Positions 15,802 to 24,998 of a DNA stretch of 64,000 nucleotides are shown one piece after another (the stretch's first letter is position 1; each line of letters begins with the position of its first letter). The DNA is from Paenibacillus borealis (lineage in GTDB: Bacteria > Bacillota > Bacilli > Paenibacillales > Paenibacillaceae). The translations under genes and the position numbers were made by a program. The notes below the pieces were generated by a model. That model saw nothing but the letters and a program-made list of their open reading frames with translations, ran no database searches and was not told where the DNA came from. The DNA is taken from positions 372,001-436,000 of the forward strand of contig NZ_CP009285.1 in NCBI RefSeq assembly GCF_000758665.1, in the 5' to 3' direction.

Positions 15802-16623
15802 TCAAGTGCCGATTTGCTTACGGGTGGCGGTGATAATGGAAGCGATCTTCTGCTCCAGCTCGATAACCTTCAGCTTGCTGGCCGCAATTTGCTGGTAGCC
15901 GGAGACCATTGAGGATAGGGATTGGCCGGCAAGGACGGAGTTCTGCTTGCGGACCGCTGCTTTGAAATCGCTCCAGTCTGCGGCAAGCCGTTTGTTCAAT
16001 GCGGAGGCTGCACTCTTCTGGGATTTCATTGAGATTTGCGCGCTGTCGATTCCGGCCAGGCTCTTGCGGGCGGCAGCAATCCGCTTGGTACGGGTATCCT
16101 TGGCGGCTTTGAGCAGAGCCTCCTTGTCGCGTATCTCCTGGCGGGCCAGCTGTACAAGGAGCTTCATAGCCTCCGATTGAGCCTTAAGTACGGAATTCAG
16201 CGTCTTGTCCTTCAGTCCTTTGAGCAGGGAAATGCGTTTGTTCAGCGCACTGTATTGGTCGAACAGCGGCTGGTAGCGTTCCTTGGTGCTGCTGACAGCT
16301 GCGGTCAGCCGGGTTATGGAAGCCTGGTCGATATTCTTGATGGCCTCCCGGACAACAATCAGCGCCTCTGCATTCTGATCATGAAGCGCTCTAATCTGTG
16401 CCTCCCGGCTGTCATATTGGGCTGACAGGAGAGCTAACTCGCTGTATTGGTTCTTCAGACGGGCGCGGGCGGTACTGTCTGCCGCTGCCGCCGTCAGATC
16501 AAAAGACGCCTGGACCGATGCTGTTAACACTGTTGGAGATGCAGAAGCAGACCCGGACAGGGTGGCCAGGGTAATCAGCAGGGAGAGCAGCGATAGGGCA
16601 GTAGTCCTGCACAGATTCCTCAT
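15802..16623 (-). CDS. Secreted coiled-coil protein of unknown function
   Basis: A 273-residue protein with a clear signal peptide (MRNLCRTTALSLLSLLITLA..., cleavage near ASASP about 29). The mature part is almost wholly helical and rich in Ala, Lys, Gln and Ser (ARLKNQYSELALLSAQYDSR, REAIKNIDQASITRLTAAV, KDTRTKRIAAARKSLAGI), with no Cys or recognisable enzyme motif. GAGGAGG precedes the ATG at 16623. The gene has its own promoter and an unusual leader containing an intrinsic terminator, so its transcription may be conditional. No family name recognised. Confidence 0.75.
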   Translation of the reverse strand: MRNLCRTTALSLLSLLITLATLSGSASASPTVLTASVQASFDLTAAAADSTARARLKNQYSELALLSAQYDSREAQIRALHDQNAEALIVVREAIKNIDQASITRLTAAVSSTKERYQPLFDQYSALNKRISLLKGLKDKTLNSVLKAQSEAMKLLVQLARQEIRDKEALLKAAKDTRTKRIAAARKSLAGIDSAQISMKSQKSAASALNKRLAADWSDFKAAVRKQNSVLAGQSLSSMVSGYQQIAASKLKVIELEQKIASIITATRKQIGT

Positions 16624-16663
16624 AAATAATCCTCCTCTTGTTTCCGTGTCCCGGGTAGCACGA

Positions 16664-16713
16664 CAAAAAAAGCACCCGCAGTAAAGGCCAATTGGCCTCT
16701 ATTACGGGTGCTT
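16664..16713 (-). terminator. Intrinsic terminator inside the leader of the coiled-coil gene
   Basis: Read on the minus strand, AAGCACCCG (16713-16705) and CGGGTGCTT (16678-16670) close a long, nearly continuous stem with an AATT loop, followed by seven T (16671-16665). It lies after the promoter at 16750-16778 and before the gene's start at 16623, so it can only attenuate that gene. Flanking CCGTG and CACGG segments could pair around it. Confidence 0.75.
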
Positions 16714-16749
16714 CCAGCGTAACGAGTCACGGATATATAATTACCTTTT

Positions 16750-16778
16750 AATATAGAGCGTACTTCTAAAATAGTCAA
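16750..16778 (-). promoter_or_regulatory. Sigma-A promoter of the coiled-coil gene
   Basis: On the minus strand TTGACT (16778-16773), 17-nt spacer, TATATT (16755-16750). The transcript would start near 16743, giving a leader of about 120 nt. Confidence 0.75.
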
Positions 16779-16928
16779 TATTTACAATTTAAATTTTCTC
16801 TATCCAAAGGGGGCTGTCCGTTTCATTCCTTGGTAGTCTTATCGTATACTGTGTGATATAGAAGTACTAGCGAACGACAACAGAGAGTCTGCAGAAGCGC
16901 CGGCTCGAGATGAAGGAGGCCTTGTTTA

Positions 16929-19900
16929 ATGGATAACTTGGCAGAGAATAGAATCATTCTGGATCAAGCATTCCTGATGTCTCCAGTGGGGATGGCTGTG
17001 CTGTCTTCTGAAGGAGACCGCTGGGTCATGGTTAACCCTGCTTTTTGCACGATGCTTGGCTGCAGTGAACAGGAGTTTCTCGCAGGTGCTTTATTCGGGG
17101 CAGGCCGGATCAGGCCGGAAGAGCAGCGGGGATTCTCTTTACCTGAAATTATGAACGGGCTGTCGCAGACACAGGGGCAGCCGCTTGTGAAAGAGCAGCG
17201 GTTCCCGGGCCACGGCGGACGACCGTTCTGGCTCTCCCTGACGTTTGTTCAGGCAGAAGCAGGGCAGTTAGACCGGAATATTATTGTATACGCACAGGAT
17301 GTTACGGACCGCAAGATTGCTGACCAGCTGACAGTAGACAGCCGCGATCTGTACAATTTATTTATAAAAGATGATCAGAGCATGATCTCCTTCTCACTGC
17401 CGGACGGGACGTTAAGCTTTATTTCCCCCTCCTCCTTCCCGCAGATCGGATATCAGCCGGAGGAGATGATCGGAAGAAACCGGGCGGATTTCTATCATCC
17501 GGACGATATTGACGGGATCAACAGCTCCAACGGCCTGTTGCAGAATGATACTTACAGCCGCCGGTTGCGTCACAAGGAAGGGCATTATTTATGGTTTGAG
17601 ATGTCTTTTCATGAAATCCGCGATGAGAACGGCGAAATTACACGAATTATGGGAATCGGGCGTAATGTGACCCGGCGTAAGCAGAGCGAGGAAGCGCTCG
17701 CCACTGCCCAGCGGGTTGCCAAAATAGGTTCGTGGGGCTGGGATTTAACTAAGGGCAAACTGTCATTCTCGGAAGAATTGCGGCGTATTCTGCAGAATGC
17801 CGTCGGGGCCGACAATGTGGATTATGAAGCCTTTCTGGCTCTGGTCCATCCGGAGGATCTCACTCTCTTGCAGGCAGCTGTACAGCGTGCAGTAATCAGG
17901 GGAGAGTCCGGAGACACGGCTTACCGGCTGATTCTGCCCAAAGGCGATATTCTCACGGTCCATATCCAATGGGATGTAACCTTCGGACCGGGCGGCCAGC
18001 CGGTTCAGCTTATCGGCATGATGCAGGATATTACCGAGCGTATGGAAATGGAGCGGCTGCTGCGGGAGAGCGAACGCAATTTCCGCCTGATGTCGGAGAA
18101 TTCGCTCGACCTAATTTCCCGCCATGCCATTAAAGACAGCGTCTTCCTGTATTGCTCTCCGGCCAGCCGTTCATTGCTCGGCTATGAGCCGGAAGAGATG
18201 ATCGGCACCAGCGCCTATCATTATTTGCATCCGGATGATCTGGATATGATGAGAGACATCATGGCCGAAAGCGAGCTCTCCGGGTATATTCAGCCGGTCT
18301 CCTACCGCTACCGCCATAAGAACGGCAGCTACATCTGGTTTGAGACGAACAGCCGTTATATTTTTGATGAGCAGGGTCAGGCAGTTGAGATTATTGCCGT
18401 CGGCCGGAACATTACAGAACGTAAAGAGTTCGACTCGAAACTGCAGGAAAGCGAGCAGCGCTACAAATCTTTGTTCGAGTATAATCCTTCAGCGGTATAT
18501 TCCATGAATCTGCAGGGTGAATATCTCACGGCCAATCCCAATTTGGAGGAGCTGAGCGGGTACTCCCTGGACGAACTGCTGGGTAATTATTTCGGACCGC
18601 TTGTGGCGGACAAGGATGTCGGGAAGACACTGCATCATTTCACTCTGGCTACCCAAGGTAAACCCCAGAGCTATGATCTTACACTGATTCATAAGGATGG
18701 CCATCTGGTGGAGATTAACACGACCAATATTCCTATTATTGTGGACAAGCAGGTTGTAGGCGTGTATGGGATTTCCCGTGACATTACGGAACGTATCCGT
18801 TATACAGAACAGATTGAGAAGCTGGGTAATGATTACACGTTGATCCTGAACGCGGTCTCCGAAGGGATATTCGGTCTGGATACTGAGGGGAAAGTAACCT
18901 TTATTAATCCTGCCGGGGCACAGATGCTGGGCTTTGAATATGGAGAGATCACAGGCCATTCTTACCTGGACCACCTCCAACAGACAGCGCTTGACGGCAT
19001 TCATTACCGGCCGGAGGAATCGCCGCTGATGCGGGCGGTGCGGGCAGGGGAATCTCATCAGAGCAAAGATGCGGTGCTGTGGCGCAAGGATGGCTCCAGC
19101 TTTCTGGCCGAATATCAGGTTACTCCTCTGTTTGACAAGGGTGAGCGCAAGGGAGCTGTTGTTGTCTTCCGTGACATTACTGATGAGAAGGAGATTATTA
19201 GAGCGAAGGAACTGGCAGAGAAAGCAGACCAGGCCAAATCGGAATTTCTCGCTATCATGAGCCATGAACTGCGGACGCCGATGAACGGAATTATGGGAAT
19301 GACGGATCTGCTCACAGAGACGGAGCTTGACGAGGAGCAGCGGGGATATGCCGAGATCATTAGCGCCAGCAGCGCGTCCCTGTTATATATTCTTAATGAA
19401 ATTCTGGATTTCAGCAAAATAGAAGCCGGTAAAATGACGCTTACTCATGAACCGGTCAGCCTGGAAGGACTGCTGGAAAGCGTAACGGAGCTGTTCACGC
19501 CCAAAGCCCGGGAGAAGGACATCGAGCTGTCCTGCCATAATGCGCCTGATGTGCCCGAGCTGATTATGGGCGATGCGGCCCGTCTGCGCCAGGTGCTGGT
19601 GAACCTCGTCAGCAATGCGGTCAAATTCACGGAGAAGGGGCATGTCTCTATCCGTCTCGGTACGGAATACTGCCGGGACCGCAGGAAGCTGACATTGAAA
19701 TTCAGTGTGCTGGATACAGGTATCGGAATTCCGCCGGAGAAACAGCCGCTGTTGTTCCAGTCCTTCTCCCAGCTTCATCCGTCGATCAACCGCAAATACG
19801 GGGGAACCGGACTGGGGCTCGCGATCTGCAAACGGCTGGTTGAGCTGATGGGCGGAGCCATCGGAGTGGAAAGTGTAGAAGGGGAAGGCTCGAATTTCTA

Positions 19901-20474
19901 TTTCACCCTGCCTATAGATATTGATATCGATCCTGATGGAGGAGGCGGGGAAACAGCAGATTCCGCTGAGCCTGTATCTGTAACGGATCTCTCAGCAGAA
20001 CAGGGAGAATGGGCCGGAACAGGCCTTGAGCAGGAGGCTGCTGGCAAGGAACTGACGCTGCCTGCTCAAGGAATGCTGCCTGCCGCCAAATTTGGACCTT
20101 TGCGTATACTGATCGCGGAGGACCATCCGGTCAATCAGAAGCTGCTGCTGACCATGCTCCGCACAAGGGGGTATGCCGCTGACCTCGTAGATAATGGCAG
20201 CGGGGCGCTGCAGGCTGTGCTCCGCGAGCCGTATGATCTGGTATTTATGGATGTGCAAATGCCGGTGATGAGCGGGCTGACGGCAACGGCCAGAATCCGT
20301 CAGCAGGCTCCCCGGAATCATCAGCCTTATATTGCGGCAGTGACAGCCTATGCGAGAGACGAGGACAGGGAACGCTGCCACGCGGTCGGCATGGATGACT
20401 TTGTCAGCAAGCCGTTTCTGACCACGGATATTGAACGTGTCTTGCAGCATTGCCGGAATAGGGTATCCCTATGA
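16929..20474 (+). CDS. Six-PAS hybrid sensor histidine kinase / response regulator
   Basis: An 1181-residue cytoplasmic kinase with no membrane segment, so the signal is internal or diffusible. Six PAS/PAC units fill about residues 1-755 (each ending in a VTDRK, VTRRK, ITERM, ITERK, ITERI or ITDEK linker). Next come the HisKA H-box [11 protein letters not shown] (phospho-His 779), the HATPase N-, G1- and G2-boxes ([25 protein letters not shown]), a Pro/Glu-rich linker and a C-terminal receiver with EDHPVN, phospho-Asp 1108 in FMDVQMP and the SKPF lysine. It has no Hpt or output domain, so phosphate must pass to another protein. A 4-nt ATGA overlap couples it to the C39-like peptidase gene. 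Confidence 0.95.
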   Translation: MDNLAENRIILDQAFLMSPVGMAVLSSEGDRWVMVNPAFCTMLGCSEQEFLAGALFGAGRIRPEEQRGFSLPEIMNGLSQTQGQPLVKEQRFPGHGGRPFWLSLTFVQAEAGQLDRNIIVYAQDVTDRKIADQLTVDSRDLYNLFIKDDQSMISFSLPDGTLSFISPSSFPQIGYQPEEMIGRNRADFYHPDDIDGINSSNGLLQNDTYSRRLRHKEGHYLWFEMSFHEIRDENGEITRIMGIGRNVTRRKQSEEALATAQRVAKIGSWGWDLTKGKLSFSEELRRILQNAVGADNVDYEAFLALVHPEDLTLLQAAVQRAVIRGESGDTAYRLILPKGDILTVHIQWDVTFGPGGQPVQLIGMMQDITERMEMERLLRESERNFRLMSENSLDLISRHAIKDSVFLYCSPASRSLLGYEPEEMIGTSAYHYLHPDDLDMMRDIMAESELSGYIQPVSYRYRHKNGSYIWFETNSRYIFDEQGQAVEIIAVGRNITERKEFDSKLQESEQRYKSLFEYNPSAVYSMNLQGEYLTANPNLEELSGYSLDELLGNYFGPLVADKDVGKTLHHFTLATQGKPQSYDLTLIHKDGHLVEINTTNIPIIVDKQVVGVYGISRDITERIRYTEQIEKLGNDYTLILNAVSEGIFGLDTEGKVTFINPAGAQMLGFEYGEITGHSYLDHLQQTALDGIHYRPEESPLMRAVRAGESHQSKDAVLWRKDGSSFLAEYQVTPLFDKGERKGAVVVFRDITDEKEIIRAKELAEKADQAKSEFLAIMSHELRTPMNGIMGMTDLLTETELDEEQRGYAEIISASSASLLYILNEILDFSKIEAGKMTLTHEPVSLEGLLESVTELFTPKAREKDIELSCHNAPDVPELIMGDAARLRQVLVNLVSNAVKFTEKGHVSIRLGTEYCRDRRKLTLKFSVLDTGIGIPPEKQPLLFQSFSQLHPSINRKYGGTGLGLAICKRLVELMGGAIGVESVEGEGSNFYFTLPIDIDIDPDGGGGETADSAEPVSVTDLSAEQGEWAGTGLEQEAAGKELTLPAQGMLPAAKFGPLRILIAEDHPVNQKLLLTMLRTRGYAADLVDNGSGALQAVLREPYDLVFMDVQMPVMSGLTATARIRQQAPRNHQPYIAAVTAYARDEDRERCHAVGMDDFVSKPFLTTDIERVLQHCRNRVSL

Positions 20475-21097
20475 GCGGGCAGCCGTCCGGCCGGCAGTTG
20501 AAGGCGGAACCGTATACGCAGTGGGAAGAGGGGGTGGCCTCTCCCGCCTCGGCCTGCGGTCCGGCAACTATGGCCGCGCTCATGGAATATTGGCACACGC
20601 GTATGGGCAGGCTGTTTATTCCGGGGGCCGGACATTTTGATTCCAAAGCAGCACATATCAATTACATATACACCCATCATGGCGGAACACCCTGGGGAAT
20701 GAGCGTACGGGGCTTCACCAGAGGCCTCCGGGATTATATCATCCATGCTGCTCCGCGCGGCGCGGGAAGCTCCAGGCTGCTTACGGTATCGGTATTTAAT
20801 GATATCGGGAGATACAAAGCCGAGATCGATGCTGCGCGGCCTGTAGCCTTGAAGTTCGATAAATGGTTCAGCCTCCGCTGGAGGGGAAGTTATATCTATG
20901 ATTATCATTGGGTGCTTGGAACCGGTTATGAGGATAACGCTGATGGAACATGCACGCTGGTTGTCCATGACAATGGAATACGGCATCCGGGCCGCGGGTA
21001 TACCCCCGGCCGAGAACGGCGGATTTCTTACGCGGCGAATCAGGCAATTCTTACGATGGTAGCGCTTAATATAGCGGAAGCCTCTGAAGCACCTTAA
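20471..21097 (+). CDS. C39-like (papain-fold) peptidase
   Basis: A 208-residue cytoplasmic protein. The start ATG overlaps the kinase stop (ATGA). Catalytic elements in C39 order: Gln in PYTQW (17), Cys in SACGPATMAALMEYW (about 28), His in DYHWVLGTGYE (about 146) and an Asp/Asn in VVHDNG (about 167). There is no signal peptide and no ABC transporter, unlike bacteriocin-processing C39 proteases. A stand-alone cytoplasmic member coupled to a hybrid kinase could be the system's output, or could cleave a small peptide signal (inference). The family call rests on motif order and spacing. Confidence 0.75.
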   Translation: MSGQPSGRQLKAEPYTQWEEGVASPASACGPATMAALMEYWHTRMGRLFIPGAGHFDSKAAHINYIYTHHGGTPWGMSVRGFTRGLRDYIIHAAPRGAGSSRLLTVSVFNDIGRYKAEIDAARPVALKFDKWFSLRWRGSYIYDYHWVLGTGYEDNADGTCTLVVHDNGIRHPGRGYTPGRERRISYAANQAILTMVALNIAEASEAP

Positions 21098-21177
21098 TTG
21101 CATAAGGATAAGCTAACCTGACAGGCTGAAACTCACAACGGGACAGCAGAGAGGTCCGGCTTTCCGGCACTACATAA

Positions 21178-21215
21178 TACAAACGTTTGCACAAAACGCA
21201 GGACTAGGATAAAAT
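21178..21215 (+). promoter_or_regulatory. Pullulanase promoter with a LacI/CcpA-type operator
   Basis: TACAAACGTTTGCACA (21178-21193) is a near-perfect LacI/CcpA-family dyad (AAACGTTT core). It overlaps the -35 TTGCAC (21187-21192); a 17-nt spacer then leads to TAAAAT (21210-21215). Binding there would block RNA polymerase. Confidence 0.65.
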
Positions 21216-21297
21216 TCCATTTATGAAGAATGGATTTAGTGTAACTCACTGTATATGCAGGCGTATATTTTAATAAAGGGTAAAGGAGGCGGGGGCC

Positions 21298-23253
21298 TTG
21301 TCCGTACAAAAGGAAATGAAGGAACCAATCTATTATGGGGATCCGGCGGCTACCAGCGGTATATCCGTGTTTGACCGGGAATTTGATGAACTGTTCAGCT
21401 ACGACGGAAACGATCTTGGCTTGAATTATTCGGTCACCGGCTCGGCGTTCTGTCTGTGGGCGCCAACCGCCCAGGAAGCAGAGCTTGTGCTCTATGAGTC
21501 ATGGCAGGACGCAGCCGGACAGCATATTCCGATGATCCGGGATATCCGGGGAACCTGGAGAATCACCGTTCCCGGTGATCTGGAAGGGAAATTCTACACC
21601 TACCGTGTGCGGCTGGGGGATTTGTGGAATGAAGCAGCGGATCCCTACGCCCGTGCTGTCGGTGTGAATGGAGACAGGGGTGCGGTTCTTGATATGACTA
21701 AGACAGATCCTGAGCATTGGACACAGGATAAACCGCCTCTGGAGGACCCGGTTGATGCCGTTATCTATGAGCTTCATCTGCGCGACCTGTCGATGCATCC
21801 TGTCAGCGGGATAACTCATAAAGGACAATATTTAGGGCTTGCCGAAGCCGGAACACGCGGCCCTGAAGGGATACCGACCGGGCTCGATCATATTGCAGCA
21901 CTTGGAGTGACTCATGTGCAGCTGCTGCCTGTCTACGATTATGCTACGGAGAGCGTGGATGAAACCCGGCTGGATCAGCCGCATTATAATTGGGGATACG
22001 ATCCCAAGAACTATAATGTGCCTGAAGGCTCCTATGCTACAGACCCGTATGTGCCGGGTCTGCGCATCAAGGAGCTGAAGACTATGATACAGGCGCTGCA
22101 TGACCGGGGTCTGCGCGTCATTATGGATGTTGTCTACAATCATGTGTATGACGGCTTCCGGGTGAACTTTACCAAGCTGGTTCCGGGATATTATCTGCGC
22201 TACAAACCGGACGGCAGACTGTCCAACGGATCCGGCTGCGGCAATGACACCGCTTCTGAACGGTTGATGATGTCGCGTTTCATCGTGGAGTCGGTACTAT
22301 ACTGGGCTGAGGAATATCATATCGACGGCTTCCGCTTCGATCTGATGGGATTGCTTGATGTCGGCACAATGAGAGAAATTCGCCGCCGTCTGGATGAGCT
22401 GGATCCTTCCCTGCTGACCATAGGCGAAGGCTGGGTGATGGATACGGAGCTGGCAGAGGATCTCCGCGCCAACCAGCGCCATGCCAATGAGCTGCCGGGC
22501 ATCGGACATTTCAATGACGGTTACCGCGATGCGGTCAAAGGCAATATTTTTCTGCATGATCAGAAAGGCTTCATTAGCGGCGGTATCGGCTTTGAACGGA
22601 ATGTGAAGGCCGGTATTGCCGGAGGCATCTATTACGGTCCAGGTCTTGGACAATTCGCCCAGGAGCCGCAGCAAAGTGTCAACTATGTGGAATGTCATGA
22701 CAATCATACGTTGTGGGATAAGCTTCTGCTGTCTACCGGAGGAATAGCTGATGAACAGCGCCGCGCCATGCACCATTTGGCCTCAGCAATGATCCTGACC
22801 AGCCAGGGAATTCCCTTCATCCATGCCGGCCAGGAGTTCATGCGGACCAAAGACGGGCTGGAGAACAGCTATAAATCGCCTGTGGAATACAACTGGCTGG
22901 ACTGGGAGCGCTGTGCACAACACGCGGAGTCTGTAGAATATATGAAGCGGCTGATTGCGCTGCGCGCGGCCCGTCCCGCTTTCCGGCTGCGGACCGCCGA
23001 TGAAATCCGTGACTGTCTGGTCTTCGAGGAGGCTCCGGCGCATTCGGTTGCCTTCTCGCTAAGAAATCATGCCGGCGGAGATTCCGCACAGCATCTTTAC
23101 GTCCTGTACAACGCTGATCCGGATGGAGCCGTTCTTGAACTGCCCTTGCTGGGGGAATGGACGGTTCTGTTCGGCGAAGACCATGTGGGACAGCTGGAGA
23201 GCGGAATCTTAGCGGCAAAAGGGATTGGAATGATCGTACTGGCTGTACTGTAA
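21298..23253 (+). CDS. pulA: Pullulanase type I (GH13_14)
   Basis: Debranches pullulan, glycogen and limit dextrins at alpha-1,6 bonds. TTG start at 21298 behind AAAGGAGG. The 651 residues hold an N-terminal CBM48-like domain (about 43-115) and the GH13 barrel: the type-I pullulanase signature YNWGYDP (230-236), region I DVVYNH (277-282), region II DGFRFDLM (nucleophile D348), region III IGEGW (acid E377) and region IV VECHDNHTLWD. There is no signal peptide, so it works on imported dextrins or internal glycogen. Single gene with a sugar-type operator at its promoter and a perfect palindromic terminator. Confidence 0.95.
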   Translation: MSVQKEMKEPIYYGDPAATSGISVFDREFDELFSYDGNDLGLNYSVTGSAFCLWAPTAQEAELVLYESWQDAAGQHIPMIRDIRGTWRITVPGDLEGKFYTYRVRLGDLWNEAADPYARAVGVNGDRGAVLDMTKTDPEHWTQDKPPLEDPVDAVIYELHLRDLSMHPVSGITHKGQYLGLAEAGTRGPEGIPTGLDHIAALGVTHVQLLPVYDYATESVDETRLDQPHYNWGYDPKNYNVPEGSYATDPYVPGLRIKELKTMIQALHDRGLRVIMDVVYNHVYDGFRVNFTKLVPGYYLRYKPDGRLSNGSGCGNDTASERLMMSRFIVESVLYWAEEYHIDGFRFDLMGLLDVGTMREIRRRLDELDPSLLTIGEGWVMDTELAEDLRANQRHANELPGIGHFNDGYRDAVKGNIFLHDQKGFISGGIGFERNVKAGIAGGIYYGPGLGQFAQEPQQSVNYVECHDNHTLWDKLLLSTGGIADEQRRAMHHLASAMILTSQGIPFIHAGQEFMRTKDGLENSYKSPVEYNWLDWERCAQHAESVEYMKRLIALRAARPAFRLRTADEIRDCLVFEEAPAHSVAFSLRNHAGGDSAQHLYVLYNADPDGAVLELPLLGEWTVLFGEDHVGQLESGILAAKGIGMIVLAVL

Positions 23254-23269
23254 GTACACCGGAAACACT

Positions 23270-23300
23270 GAGCAGGCTGCCCGGGCAGCCTGCTCTTTTG
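23270..23300 (+). terminator. Terminator after pulA
   Basis: A perfect 26-nt palindrome, GAGCAGGCTGCC plus its complement, followed by TTTTG and a second T-run. Confidence 0.85.
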
Positions 23301-23335
23301 CGTTTTTTAATAAATTTGTTACCGGAATAAAAACT

Positions 23336-23393
23336 ACTTCATCTGTCGTAGTAATTATGCTACAATGAACCTAATTACTACGACAGATGAAGT
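23336..23393 (+). promoter_or_regulatory. PadR operon promoter inside a perfect 22-bp inverted repeat
   Basis: The 22-nt arms at 23336-23357 and 23372-23393 are exact reverse complements, separated by 14 nt that contain an extended -10 (TGCTACAAT, 23358-23366). A weak -35 TTCATC falls in the left arm. Each arm is itself a partial dyad of the form TACTnC-N7-GnAGTA. This looks like an autoregulatory operator for the PadR protein. Confidence 0.8.
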
Positions 23394-23408
23394 ATAGGAG
23401 GCAGGCAA

Positions 23409-23735
23409 TTGATCAGCAGTGACGTTATCCGGGGATACAACGATACGATGATCCTCTACATGCTTCTGGACGGGGAGTCTTATGGCTATGAGATTTCCAA
23501 GAATATACGGAAGCTTTCGGAAGAGAAATACATTATGAAGGAAACTACGCTCTATTCCGCATTCGCCCGGCTGGAGAAGAACGGATACATTGACTCATTC
23601 TATCTGGATGAGACTTTCGGGAAAAGGCGTACTTATTACCGTATCACCCCGCAGGGTCTGGCCTATTACCACGCCAAATGTGCGGAATGGCAAGTTACGC
23701 AAGAAGTCATCAACAAATTCATAAAGGAGCTGTGA
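23409..23735 (+). CDS. PadR-family transcriptional regulator
   Basis: A 108-residue winged-helix repressor. TTG start at 23409 with TAGGAGG in front. The PadR pattern is complete: ILYMLLDGESYGYEISKNI, the recognition helix ETTLYSAFARLEKNGYI, and the wing GKRRTYYRITPQG, with a short C-terminal dimerisation helix. The stop shares a base with the next ATG (TGATG). The flanking perfect inverted repeat implies self-repression, relieved by an unknown envelope or ligand signal. PadR plus HAAS-domain membrane protein pairs are common in Bacillales. Confidence 0.93.
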   Translation: MISSDVIRGYNDTMILYMLLDGESYGYEISKNIRKLSEEKYIMKETTLYSAFARLEKNGYIDSFYLDETFGKRRTYYRITPQGLAYYHAKCAEWQVTQEVINKFIKEL

Positions 23736-24715
23736 TGAACTTGGATACAATTATAGGTTATCTGAACAATATGTTCGCTTCTCTCCCCAGAACGGAACAG
23801 ATGTATAAGCTGAAGCAGGAACTGCTTGGCAACATGGAGGAGAAGTATCATGAACTGAAGAATGACGGGAAGTCGGAGAATGAGGCGGTGGGCATCGTCA
23901 TTTCCGAATTCGGCAACATTGATGAGCTGATCAGCGAGCTGGGCATCGGGGAGGTCCGTAAGGAAGAGATGCTTCCGGTGCTTACTGAGCTGGAGACAGA
24001 GGAATTCATTGCTGCCAAAAGGAGATCCGGGCTGCTTATAGGGTTGGGCGTGGGGCTGATTATGGTGGGCGCCGGCCTGCTCATTCTGCTTGCGATTCTT
24101 GGGGAGAACGGGTTTATGAGATCTGCCTTTTCGGAGGATGCCATGAGCATGATTGGAGTAGCCTTCCTCTTGATTCTGCTCGTTCCTGCCATTGCGATGT
24201 TTATCTACAGCGGCATGCGAATGGAGAAGTATAAATATATGGAGTCCGGATTCAGTTTGCCTTACCATCTGCAGGCTGAGGTTGAGCGGAAGCAGTCCGC
24301 TTTTGCCGCAACCTATATGCTGTCGCTTATCATGGGAGTCAGCCTGTGCGTATTGTCGCCGGTTGCTATTTTTGTAGGTTCTGCTTTTGGGGACGCAGGC
24401 TCCTCTTACGGGGTTGTGGTTCTGCTGGCTGTTGTGGCTGTGGCTGTTTTCCTCTTTGTCTATTACGGGAATATCCGGGGAGCGTATCAGATGCTGCTGA
24501 AGACCGGGGATTTCAGTAAAGAAAAGAAGGAGGAGGACCGGGTGATCGGTGCGGTTGCCTCCATAGTCTGGCCGCTGGTTACCTGCGTTTTTCTGGTCAG
24601 CGGTTTTGTATACGATCAGTGGCATATCAACTGGATCGTGTTTCCTGTAACGGGTATTCTGTTCGGGGTATTCAGCTCCGCCTACAATATTCTCAAGGGG
24701 AAAGATGCAGCCTGA
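23735..24715 (+). CDS. HAAS-domain (permease prefix domain 1) membrane protein
   Basis: A 326-residue protein; start ATG 23735 overlaps the PadR stop and has AAAGGAG before it. Residues 1-95 form the helical HAAS/DUF1700-like domain (IIGYLNNMFASLPRTEQM, LKQELLGNMEEKYHEL, GNIDELISELG). Five or six membrane helices follow (IGLGVGLIMVGAGLLILLAI, AFLLILLVPAIAMFI, YMLSLIMGVSLCVLSPVAIF, VVLLAVVAVAVFLFVYY and a C-terminal pair). Known proteins of this type pair with PadR regulators and act at the membrane, but their biochemical role is unclear. Confidence 0.85.
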   Translation: MNLDTIIGYLNNMFASLPRTEQMYKLKQELLGNMEEKYHELKNDGKSENEAVGIVISEFGNIDELISELGIGEVRKEEMLPVLTELETEEFIAAKRRSGLLIGLGVGLIMVGAGLLILLAILGENGFMRSAFSEDAMSMIGVAFLLILLVPAIAMFIYSGMRMEKYKYMESGFSLPYHLQAEVERKQSAFAATYMLSLIMGVSLCVLSPVAIFVGSAFGDAGSSYGVVVLLAVVAVAVFLFVYYGNIRGAYQMLLKTGDFSKEKKEEDRVIGAVASIVWPLVTCVFLVSGFVYDQWHINWIVFPVTGILFGVFSSAYNILKGKDAA

Positions 24716-24998
24716 GTTCCGGGTCTGTGCCGTTTGCTGTAAAAGGTGACATTGCTCATGTTCGCGCTTAGCGGATAGATGATAATATGAAGGCATTTAT
24801 TCCCCTTAATCAAACTGTGCAAGGGCCTGTACCGGGGCGGTTTCTTACCCCGGCGCAGCCTCTTGCTTCGCTGCTTTACAGTGACAGAATGACAGCCCGG
24901 CGACAGAAGAGTTTGTTTCTTTTTGGAGCCGAATGTGGGCATGAATGCCGCTTTTTACAATTTCGGCGGCCAATCAGAGAGACTCGGAGGAGACAGGA
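24716..24998. other. Intergenic region upstream of gltD
   Basis: A 283-nt gap. It holds a GC-rich CCGGGG/CCCCGG hairpin around 24832-24853 and the GGAGGAG ribosome site of gltD near 24987. No convincing promoter, TnrA/GlnR box or coding frame was seen; short frames here lack ribosome sites. Confidence 0.4.

Noticed and set aside
16664..16713. Leader hairpin as a cyclic-di-GMP riboswitch or as a plain end-of-gene terminator
   Set aside because: I could not find the conserved c-di-GMP-I or -II core segments, and no gene upstream on the minus strand could end there; kept only as an unexplained attenuator.
23666..24796. 376-residue minus-strand frame over the HAAS-domain gene
   Set aside because: Low-complexity His/Asn/Gln-rich translation typical of an antisense frame; the plus-strand gene has a clear start, operon coupling and membrane helices.
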